Made by a program: the position numbers and the translations under genes
NCBI GenBank assembly: GCA_027297085.1
Contig: JAPUIL010000405.1
Span: 1-6,405 of the forward strand
Direction of reading: 5' to 3'
DNA from: Verrucomicrobiota bacterium
GTDB lineage: Bacteria; Verrucomicrobiota; Verrucomicrobiia; Opitutales; UBA2995
DNA: 6,405 nt
Part shown: one piece after another, positions 1 to 6,405 of the stretch
Layout: the number at the start of each line of letters is the position of its first letter
Numbering within the stretch: the first letter of the stretch is position 1
Notes under the pieces: generated by a model
Database searches by the model: none
What the model was told of the DNA's origin: nothing
The model's input: the letters and a program-made list of their open reading frames with translations, nothing else

Positions 1-2966
1 GCATACCGTGATTGGATTGCCTGAAAAAGTTTGGCTAGAGCGGCTACTTCTTTGTCCGAAGGTGCTCTGGTCAGGCACAGCTGAAAACCAAAGGCTGCTT
101 TATCTTCAAAAGCTCCCTCGAACGCTTCCATACGACGTCCGAGCGCTTGGGATGCTTCGATGTAGACCGGATCATTTAAGGTCACCAACGCCTGCAGCGG
201 TGTGTTGGTCCGATCGCGCCGGATGGTGCAAAACTCACGATTCGGGGCGTCAAAGGCTACCATCGAGGGGTAGGGATTCGTGCGCCGCCAACTAGTGTAA
301 ATCCCACGACGATATTTGTCTTCACCATCACTCGTTTTCCAGTCGGTCTCACCCCCGAAAGCGGCCTTGAGACCGAGTTCGGGTTGAGGAGGTTTCACAG
401 GGGGACCAAACATGGTGGTGCTGAGGAGTCCGCTGACCGCCAGCGCCTGGTCGCGCACCATTTCAGCGGAAATCCGAAAACGGGGGCCACGAGCCAGAAG
501 CTGATTGTCCGGATCACGACCATAGAGTTCGGGTGTGACCTTGGAAGATTGCCGGTAGGCGGCAGAGCTAACCATGAGTTTCAGGAGATGCTTGAGGTCC
601 CACCCGCTTTCCATCAACTCGACCGCAAGCCAATCCAATAACTCTGGATGCGAAGGAGCTTCACCTTGCGAACCAAAATCTTCACTGGTGGGTACGATTC
701 CCATACCAAAAATGGCTTCCCAGTAACGGTTGGCCACCACACGAGCAGTTAAAGGATTGTTATGATCGATCAGCCAATGGGCAAGACCGAGACGATTGGG
801 TTTTGAATCCTTGGGTAGTGGCTGAAACACAGACGGTGTTCCAGGCGATACCTCGGGTCCCAAATCTAAAAAGCTGCCGCGATATTGAATGTGTGTTGTC
901 CGTAGCCGGTTTTTCGATACTTCCTGCATGACCGGAACCATTGTCAGCGGTTCGATCTCATCTAGCTTCTTTTTTATTTCTGTGATTCTGGTGAGTTCGG
1001 TCTTGGAACCGGGATCATATTGAGCAAAGAAATTTAATAGGGTATCTTCTTCCCGTGGTGTTCGTTGTGTCACCTTCTTGCCCAATACCGGAATCAATTC
1101 CTTGGGGATCGCGGGCATCGGCTTTGCCAAATTGCTAACAGAAATCCTGAAGCGCTTGATTTTTCGGTTCGGGAAATTGTGGTAAAGCTTGAACTGCAGT
1201 TTCGCACCTTCAGGCACATCGAGAGGTTTTTCTAATTCGAATACGGTCTCGTTTGGGGCATGGAGGTTCCCATTAACCGCCCAGCCGGTAAACCGGTCTC
1301 CGGTATTGCCATCTAATACGTCCTTAGCGACATACCATTCCTGTTCAAAGCTCGCGCTCGGATTGGTGAGCTTGAGATGGGGGATCTTCTTTTTAGAGTC
1401 CCCTTCCTCCTCTGCATCCGCGGGTTCTTCTTCCTCTTGTTCCGTACCAATCAATCTGACCTCAAACTCGTTGAGAACCCAGAGTTGGTCATGGGCCTGT
1501 ACCTCAAGCCTGATACCAGTAATGGTACCAGCTCCGGCAGGGACTTCAGTATTTATCGTGTAATTATCCCGCGGTGCAGAGTTGTCACCCACCAAAATAA
1601 CACCTTGGTCATCAATCGTAAATGGAGCCTTTGAGTCCGCGGTCATGTCAGCCGGGGAAGGCCGCAAAACCCGCCAACCGTCACCTTCCATGAGTTCTTC
1701 CTCCCACTTCCATCTGCGTTGCTGATGGGCAGACTCCCGGAGCTTTTTCTTAAGGTCATTTTCCAGTGTGGCAAATTCAGTTTCCAGTTTTGCTTTTTCC
1801 TTATTTTGGGCATCGGTATATAAAGGGATGAGGGGCTTCTCATCCTTGCGGTCTTCGTCAGAGCTATTGTTGAAGATCGCAAACATTTTGAAATACTCTT
1901 CCTGTGTGATCGGATCGTATTTGTGGGTGTGGCATTGCGCACAGTCTATGGTCGTACCCATCCAGACTGCCATGGTGGTGTTAACTCGGTCCACGACGGC
2001 CTCGTTGCGAAATTCCTCGTCATTGGTGCCTCCCTCACTGTTAGTTTTTGTGTTTCGATGAAAGGCAGTGGCTACAAGTTGGTCTATGCTAGGATTTTCC
2101 AGCAGGTCGCCCGCGATTTGTTCAATCGTAAACTGATCGAACGGTTTGTTCTCGTTGAACGAGCGAATGACGTAGTCGCGAAATCCCCAGATGGTACGAA
2201 GAGGATCGTCGGCATATCCGGCTGAGTCGGCATAGCGTGCAAGGTCCAGCCACATGCGAGCCCAGTGTTCGCCATAGGCCGGTTTGTCTAACAAGTTCTG
2301 CACGTAACGTTCAAACGCGCCGGATTTGTTGTCTGCAAGGAATGCTTCTACTTCTTCTGGAGTGGGAGGAAGGCCTGTCAGATCAAGAGCTGCTCGACGC
2401 GCCAATGCGTTTCGATCCGCCTCCGGAGACTGTGCCAGGTTTTCGGATACAAGACGCTGCGCCGCGAAATGGTCAATTGGATTCACCAAGGTAAAGCCCT
2501 TCGCTTCGATCTCCGGCACGGAGGGGCGCACAGGTTTCTGATAAGCCCAATGTCCGTCGTAGATGCCCCCTTCCTCGATCCACTGTTTCAGCAAGGCAAT
2601 CTCCGACTCATTTAAACGTTTACCTTCCTCAAGTTGAGGCATGCGATCGTCTTCATCCTCAGTGGTAATCAGATAGAACAGTTCGCTTTCCTCAGGGTTG
2701 CCGGGGACCACTGCCGTATAACCCCCCAGGTCCATTCTGGAACCTTGCTCCGTGTCGAGTCGCAATCGGCCCGTTTTTCTCGACCCGCCCTTGCGCTTGT
2801 TTTCGTCCGGGCCGTGGCATTTGAAACAGTTTTCGGAGAGAATGGGGCGAATATCGCGATTAAAATCAATCGCTTCCTCGGCAGCAACCGGAAGCGCAAA
2901 CACCAGAACACCCACCGCGGTAGATCGCGGGAATAGTGAAAGTTTTGAAATAAGATCCCTAATCAT
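1..2966 (-). CDS. PSCyt1-DUF1549-DUF1553 (PSD1) secreted cytochrome-like protein, C-terminus cut by window edge
   Basis: The frame is open from ATG at 2966 to the window edge, giving 988 codons; an in-frame TAA at 2990-2988 and no other ATG fix the start. Residues 1-29 look like a signal peptide (hydrophobic core about 17-29, likely cut after PVAA), so the protein should be exported. A PSCyt1 cytochrome c-like domain follows, with CFKCH at 47-51 and a possible axial Met in DDRMPQ (M109). DUF1549 covers about 160-360 and holds the family motif [12 protein letters not shown] at 342-353. A charged, probably coiled-coil stretch lies at about 385-430. Residues 431-612 resemble a beta-rich carbohydrate-binding or discoidin-like insertion (FTGWAVNGN) with an acidic patch at 509-527. 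DUF1553 starts near 690 (YRG 695-697, [10 protein letters not shown] around 723-732, NRYW 746-749) and includes RTNTPLQAL at 919-927. Probably only tens of residues are missing. The family is common in Planctomycetota and Verrucomicrobiota, often beside DUF1501 or sulfatase genes; that downstream side lies outside the window. Heme binding is predicted from the motifs. The substrate is unknown. Confidence 0.95.
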   Translation of the reverse strand, partial: MIRDLISKLSLFPRSTAVGVLVFALPVAAEEAIDFNRDIRPILSENCFKCHGPDENKRKGGSRKTGRLRLDTEQGSRMDLGGYTAVVPGNPEESELFYLITTEDEDDRMPQLEEGKRLNESEIALLKQWIEEGGIYDGHWAYQKPVRPSVPEIEAKGFTLVNPIDHFAAQRLVSENLAQSPEADRNALARRAALDLTGLPPTPEEVEAFLADNKSGAFERYVQNLLDKPAYGEHWARMWLDLARYADSAGYADDPLRTIWGFRDYVIRSFNENKPFDQFTIEQIAGDLLENPSIDQLVATAFHRNTKTNSEGGTNDEEFRNEAVVDRVNTTMAVWMGTTIDCAQCHTHKYDPITQEEYFKMFAIFNNSSDEDRKDEKPLIPLYTDAQNKEKAKLETEFATLENDLKKKLRESAHQQRRWKWEEELMEGDGWRVLRPSPADMTADSKAPFTIDDQGVILVGDNSAPRDNYTINTEVPAGAGTITGIRLEVQAHDQLWVLNEFEVRLIGTEQEEEEPADAEEEGDSKKKIPHLKLTNPSASFEQEWYVAKDVLDGNTGDRFTGWAVNGNLHAPNETVFELEKPLDVPEGAKLQFKLYHNFPNRKIKRFRISVSNLAKPMPAIPKELIPVLGKKVTQRTPREEDTLLNFFAQYDPGSKTELTRITEIKKKLDEIEPLTMVPVMQEVSKNRLRTTHIQYRGSFLDLGPEVSPGTPSVFQPLPKDSKPNRLGLAHWLIDHNNPLTARVVANRYWEAIFGMGIVPTSEDFGSQGEAPSHPELLDWLAVELMESGWDLKHLLKLMVSSAAYRQSSKVTPELYGRDPDNQLLARGPRFRISAEMVRDQALAVSGLLSTTMFGPPVKPPQPELGLKAAFGGETDWKTSDGEDKYRRGIYTSWRRTNPYPSMVAFDAPNREFCTIRRDRTNTPLQALVTLNDPVYIEASQALGRRMEAFEGAFEDKAAFGFQLCLTRAPSDKEVAALAKLFQAIQSRY

Positions 2967-3055
2967 GGGGTGGAGTTGGAAATATTGTTAGCGGGCAGAC
3001 TAGCATACACCGACGGATCCGCCAACTTGAATCACAACATCTGAATAGGCTGGGA
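2967..3055. other. Short gap between transporter and PSD1-type gene
   Basis: These 89 bases separate the transporter stop codon from the downstream start codon on the same strand. I see no hairpin followed by a T-run and no clear promoter. The only symmetry is the 8-base palindrome CGGATCCG at 3014-3021, which is too short to act as a terminator. The bases just before the ATG at 2966 (minus strand CTCCACCCC) hold no Shine-Dalgarno sequence. Read-through from the transporter gene is therefore plausible but not shown. Confidence 0.5.
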
Positions 3056-4350
3056 TTAGTTGGACTGAGACTCGCCTGGACTTGAGGCAACTCGGGTCAC
3101 CCGCCGGAAAAGCAAGGTGGCAATCAGACCCATGATTGCAAAGCCAGCGACCACGACAAAGACGTGTTGATGACCCAATGCGCCAGGGGAGCGGTCTATC
3201 AAGTAGCCGAATAGCGGACCCGTGAAGATGTCTGGCGTATAGCCGATTACAGACACTAATCCAATCGCGCTGCCAGTGAAGGCAAGAGGTATGCGGGCTT
3301 CTTCGAACAATGCGAAGTAGATCCCTCGCAGAGCGTAAATGCCGGCGCTGGTTCCCGCCACGGTACAAATAAGAATCCAGTAAATTCCATTTCCCAAAGC
3401 GCCAATAGCAATAACCAGACTACCCGCAATAACCACCAGAATACTAAATATGATCATAAGCGAAGATCCGAAACGATCGCCCAGCAGGCCAACACCTATG
3501 GCAGCAAATGGGCGCACCCATAAAGAGATAGTCCCTAACCGAGCGGCCGCCACGTCGTCGTAGCCGAAAGCATCCCGGGCATACAGCGAGAAATCAGCAG
3601 TACTCTTTATGCCCACATAGGCACAAACAACTATGGTGGCTTGCAACCAAATCGCCGGCATGGGTAGCACCTTGCGCACACCTTCCAGGGTCAGTTTTTT
3701 TCGAGCGCCCGCAGAATTATTTCCATTAGTTTCGGGAATTGAAAACCAAACCAGTACCGCCACTCCAAAAACAAGGCCAGTAAAAATCCATATAATCTGT
3801 TTCAACGCAGCGGTACGTTGCTCGAGCGTTGCAGAGGCAACTCCAGTTGGAAGCAGTGCTGCGAAAATAGATACTGAAATGGTAGCCAGGAGAGCGGCGG
3901 TAAGACCCCGCCCACCATCGAGCAATCCAAAGGCGCTTCCCTGACTGGTATTTCCTCCCCATTCCCGAGTGGCTCGGATGAGCGCCGCCCAAAAAATAGC
4001 ATGGTGGTTACCCCCCAATAAAAATAAAGCTGCCGGAGAACGTTCAACGGGGGTATACTAGCCAGAAGAATACCACCCATCCCGGTAGTAATGAGGGCGA
4101 AAGTCATTAGCCACCTCGCCGGGAAACGGTCGGCCAATAATCCACCTGGAAAGTAAGCCAACATGGCAACCGTACCAATAACTGCGAAGGCGGTGCCCAA
4201 TTGCAGGTTAGTCAGTCCGAACACGTCCAACACGGTCGGCCTAAAAATCCGGGCTAACACAAATGGCAAAATGAAAATACACTCACCCGAGATGATCAGC
4301 GCCAACATAACCACCATGCGGTTTAAACGGGTCCGGGTAGATGTTGGCAT
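3056..4350 (-). pseudogene. MFS transporter, 12 membrane helices, frame broken by one missing base
   Basis: This is a major facilitator superfamily permease of the inner membrane. Frame one runs from ATG 4350 to residue 120 (ending TTMLFF), then reads 62 unrelated residues to a stop at 3802. The frame shifted by -1 continues as WAALIRATREWGG and runs to the TAA at 3056-3058. Joined at 3991-3996 the protein is 431 residues, a normal MFS length. It has about 12 hydrophobic segments, with helix 1 near residues 11-36 and the last near the C-terminus. The MFS loop signature appears twice, as GGLLADRFPAR between helices 2 and 3 and as GLLGDRFGSS between helices 8 and 9, matching the two-fold repeat of the fold. 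An in-frame TAG at 4389-4387 with no other ATG supports the start. The ATG at 4018 lies inside helix 4 and is not a credible start. Substrate is unknown; the closest general resemblance is to organic-anion or sugar-phosphate type permeases, which is a weak call. It may be a true pseudogene, a sequencing or assembly error, or rescued by slippage. Confidence 0.88.
3991..3996 (-). other. Frame-break site in transporter: T6 tract
   Basis: On the minus strand the gene reads CTA TTT TTT GGG, whereas MFS-like continuity needs L-F-F-W-A-A. Seven T in place of six, or a -1 ribosomal slip after the second TTT, gives exactly CTA TTT TTT TGG GCG GCG. Hydrophobic helix 4 then continues into a charged RATREWGG loop without a gap. 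A run of six G lies close by (4011-4016), but the frame before and after it is coherent, so the T tract is the break point. Confidence 0.85.
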
Positions 4351-4381
4351 AAAGTTTGTAGTTATTAGGAAAACTGGATAC

Positions 4382-4411
4382 CAAACCTAGATGCAAGTGT
4401 GAGGAGTGCAA
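4382..4411 (-). promoter_or_regulatory. Possible promoter for the transporter gene
   Basis: On the minus strand TTG (4411-4409) is followed by a 19-base spacer and TAGGTTTG (4389-4382), about 31 bases before the transporter ATG. This fits the Bacteroidota-type pattern TTG-N19-TAnnTTTG. As a sigma-70 promoter it would be only a poor match (TTGCAC, 16 bases, TAGGTT). Such short motifs occur by chance and the phylum is uncertain, so this is a weak call. Confidence 0.2.
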
Positions 4412-4413
4412 GG

Positions 4414-4431
4414 ATTCGATCGGATCGCAAT
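4414..4431. repeat. Imperfect inverted repeat, possible operator
   Basis: The stretch ATTCGATCGGATCGCAAT has perfect 5-base arms CGATC and GATCG around a single G, flanked by ATT and AAT with one extra C on the right. It sits immediately upstream of the possible transporter promoter and between the two divergent genes, where a regulator site would be expected. No regulator gene is in the window, and a symmetry of this size can arise by chance. Confidence 0.2.
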
Positions 4432-4562
4432 AATGCATTCAGAATCAGAGCGGACATCTTCGATCCTAGGGAGCTCAAACTCCACCACAGTAACCCAAGG
4501 CCACAGGCGAAGTTAAAAATTTCAATTGCTGAATCCATAGCAAATTCTCAAGCTAAGAAAAG

Positions 4563-6405
4563 ATGAAGAGCTGGATCCCCATGGCTGTAACCGGTCTTTT
4601 AACTTGTCTTCAATTGATTGGTCAAAACTCCTCGTTCGAATGGCGCGTGAGTGAACCAGAAAACCAAGGCATGTCCTACAAAAAGTTGGAGCAGCTGACC
4701 GCAAATCTCATCCAGCGAGACACTAAAGGTTTTTTAGTCATTCGAAATGACACCATCGTATACGAGTGGTACGCACCCAATCGTGGAAGAGCATCCAAAC
4801 ACTATACCGCTTCTATGGCCAAGGCCCTGGTAGGTGGAGTATCAATGGCAGTTGCTATGACAGATGGGCTTATCTACCCAGACGATCCGGTATCAAAATT
4901 TGTTCCTCAATGGAAAACGGATCCCCTAAAATCACAGATTACTTTAAAGCACCTGGGAAGTCACACTTCAGGCATACAGGATGCGAATTTCCGGAACGAA
5001 TCGGAAGGCAATGTTAAACAAGATGACTTCCCTGGTTGGGACGGTGATTTCTGGCGTTGGCGGTCGGACAAGCATCCCTCGAATCGAGACGCGTTCACGC
5101 TCTCGCGTGATATGGCCCCCATCCTCTTCACACCGGGAACTGATTTTCATTACAGCAATCCCGGGATCGCCATGTTGAGCTATGCCGTCACAGCCAGTTT
5201 GAAAGGCTCGGTACATACGGATGTGCGGACTCTGCTACGTGAACGAATTATGAAACCGATCGGGGTGCCAGAAGAAGAATGGTCATGCGGATATGGTAAA
5301 GTTGAATCCTTGGATGGACTACCCATAGTGGCCAATTGGGGTGGCGGAAGCTTTAGTGCCAATGCCACCGCGCGTGTGGCACGGTTGATGTTGAGGCAGG
5401 GTGACTGGAACGGTCAGCAACTACTCAGTCCCGACGCCATTGAGGCCACCGTTTCAGATGCCAAAACTCCCAAACATGGAGGGATTGGCTGGTGGACAAA
5501 TTCGGAAGGTCATCTGGGCAAAGCTCCCAAAGATGCCTATTGCGGATTGGGAGCGGGGAATCAGGTGGTGCTGGTGGTTCCCAGCCTCAACCTGATCATG
5601 GTTCGCAATGGCGGTTCTCTCGAACCAACTTCGGGATTTGATGCAGGAAGCGCAGTGCTTAGACAAGTGCTATTTGATCCGCTGATGGGCGCGATTTTGG
5701 ACACCCCAGAATTGCATCGGAAACCAAGACTTCCCTACCCGCCTAGTCAGCTGATTGAAAAAATCGAATGGTCCCCTCCTGATTCTATAACCCGAAAAGC
5801 CCAGGGCAGCGATAATTGGCCAATCACCTGGGCGGATGACGATGCACTTTACACTGCCTACGGGGACGGCTGGGGATTTGATCCCATTGTGGAGAAAAAA
5901 CTAAGCATGGGCTTCGCCAAAGTTACCGGCGGACCAGGCCCTGCGAATTTCAAAGCGGTCAACCTCCGGTCGGACTCGATAGAACGTCTCGGTCAGGGAC
6001 CGCACGGAGCAAAAGCCAGCGGAATCCTCATGGTCGACGGCGTACTGTATCTATGGGTACGCAATACAGAAAACGCACAACTCGCCTGGTCATCAGACCA
6101 CGGAACTAGCTGGACCTGGAGTGACTGGAAATTCACTACCAGTTTCGGGGCACCCACATTTTTGAACTTCGGTAAAAACTATGCCGGTGCGCGCGATGAT
6201 TATGTTTACGTGTATTCACAAGACGCGGACACGGCTTATGACAAAACCGACAGCATGGTTTTGGCCCGTGTGCACCAAAACAAAATCAGGGATCGATCTG
6301 CCTACAGGTTTTCCCTTGAAATCCAGGTGTCTGAAAAACCAGTCTGGACACCCAATGTAGACAAACACCGCACCGCGTGTGTGGAGAAATGGGGGGAAGA
6401 GAAGT
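4563..6405 (+). CDS. Secreted serine hydrolase (beta-lactamase/esterase fold) fused to a sialidase-like (DUF4185-like) domain, C-terminus cut by window edge
   Basis: The frame is open from ATG 4563 to the window edge (614 codons plus one base). An in-frame TAA at 4554-4556 makes this the first possible start. Residues 1-20 form a short signal peptide; C15 in LLTC is a poor lipobox, so a lipoprotein is possible but weak. Residues about 30-375 are a serine beta-lactamase-like hydrolase (class C, esterase and D-aminopeptidase superfamily). They carry the nucleophile motif SMAK (S84, K87), LKHLGSHTSGI downstream, the YSN motif (Y197-N199), and GLGAGNQ near 328-334 where the KTG-like third motif would lie. 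The last is divergent, which argues against a true antibiotic beta-lactamase and for an esterase or peptidase. After a Pro-rich linker (about 380-405) a second domain begins: DNWPITWADDD from 417, YGDGWGF, and an Asp-box-like SSDHGTSW at 510-517, as in sialidase-type beta-propellers. It resembles DUF4185 proteins. The substrate is unknown. The gene diverges from the transporter. Confidence 0.9.
   Translation, partial: MKSWIPMAVTGLLTCLQLIGQNSSFEWRVSEPENQGMSYKKLEQLTANLIQRDTKGFLVIRNDTIVYEWYAPNRGRASKHYTASMAKALVGGVSMAVAMTDGLIYPDDPVSKFVPQWKTDPLKSQITLKHLGSHTSGIQDANFRNESEGNVKQDDFPGWDGDFWRWRSDKHPSNRDAFTLSRDMAPILFTPGTDFHYSNPGIAMLSYAVTASLKGSVHTDVRTLLRERIMKPIGVPEEEWSCGYGKVESLDGLPIVANWGGGSFSANATARVARLMLRQGDWNGQQLLSPDAIEATVSDAKTPKHGGIGWWTNSEGHLGKAPKDAYCGLGAGNQVVLVVPSLNLIMVRNGGSLEPTSGFDAGSAVLRQVLFDPLMGAILDTPELHRKPRLPYPPSQLIEKIEWSPPDSITRKAQGSDNWPITWADDDALYTAYGDGWGFDPIVEKKLSMGFAKVTGGPGPANFKAVNLRSDSIERLGQGPHGAKASGILMVDGVLYLWVRNTENAQLAWSSDHGTSWTWSDWKFTTSFGAPTFLNFGKNYAGARDDYVYVYSQDADTAYDKTDSMVLARVHQNKIRDRSAYRFSLEIQVSEKPVWTPNVDKHRTACVEKWGEEK

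Larger units (their letters stand above)
4351..4562. promoter_or_regulatory. Divergent intergenic region between transporter and hydrolase fusion
   Basis: These 212 bases separate two start codons that face away from each other, so promoters for both directions should lie here. No gene is supported. A minus-strand frame at 4522-4704 crosses the hydrolase start and has no recognisable content. No consensus sigma-70 promoter stands out on the plus strand; the part nearest the hydrolase start (about 4511-4562) is AT-rich. Small symmetric elements are listed separately. Neither start codon has a good Shine-Dalgarno sequence: AAGAAAAG directly abuts the ATG at 4563, and ACAAACTTT precedes the ATG at 4350. 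Confidence 0.5.

Noticed and set aside
1189..1563. Plus-strand Ser-rich frame of 124 codons
   Set aside because: It is antisense to the PSD1-type gene, whose motifs run through on both sides; the Ser-rich content mirrors the Glu-rich patch on the real strand.
3014..3021. Palindrome CGGATCCG as a terminator after the transporter
   Set aside because: The symmetry is only 8 bases with no loop and no T-run, so it is not a terminator.
3000..3368. Minus-strand frame of 122 codons at the end of the transporter
   Set aside because: It overlaps the same-strand MFS frame, which has the helices and loop signature; this one is rich in Arg and His and looks like an out-of-frame shadow.
3633..3944. Plus-strand frame of 103 codons
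   Set aside because: It is antisense to transporter helices 5-7 and has no independent support.
4432..4439. Palindrome AATGCATT in the divergent region
   Set aside because: An 8-base AT-rich palindrome is expected by chance and shows no spacing relation to a promoter.
4522..4704. Minus-strand frame of 60 codons across the hydrolase start
   Set aside because: It is antisense to the signal peptide and start of a well supported gene and shows no recognisable domain.
4563..5660. Reading the hydrolase as an antibiotic-resistance beta-lactamase
   Set aside because: SxxK and YxN are shared by esterases and peptidases of the same fold; no KTG motif is seen, and the fusion to a propeller-like domain points to another role.

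Overview
The window looks like chromosomal DNA from an environmental bacterium of the Planctomycetota/Verrucomicrobiota type. The strongest sign is a very large secreted protein with the domain set PSCyt1 - DUF1549 - DUF1553. That family is greatly expanded in those phyla, though it also occurs in some Bacteroidota. By eye the base composition is close to even, and none of the three genes has a convincing Shine-Dalgarno sequence. The phylum is an inference, not a firm assignment.

Layout: (1) Positions 1-2966, minus strand: the PSCyt1/DUF1549/DUF1553 cytochrome-like protein, 988 complete codons, with its C-terminus cut off by the window edge. (2) Positions 2967-3055: a short gap with no recognisable terminator. 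(3) Positions 3056-4350, minus strand: a 12-helix major facilitator superfamily (MFS) transporter. Its reading frame is broken by one missing base in a run of six T (3991-3996). Restoring one T, or a -1 slip there, gives an uninterrupted 431-residue protein. (4) Positions 4351-4562: a divergent intergenic region with a small inverted repeat and a weak promoter candidate. (5) Positions 4563-6405, plus strand: a secreted serine hydrolase of the beta-lactamase/esterase fold. It is fused in frame to a C-terminal sialidase-like (DUF4185-like) domain and is cut off by the window edge at residue 614.

The transporter and the PSD1-type protein are on the same strand 89 bp apart and may be co-transcribed. 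The hydrolase fusion is transcribed away from them from the shared intergenic region. Two exported enzymes next to a permease suggest a small locus for extracellular processing and uptake of an unidentified organic compound. No substrate can be read from the sequence. I see no RNA genes, CRISPR arrays, insertion sequences or defence genes. The most notable items are the hydrolase-propeller fusion and the single-base frame break in the transporter.
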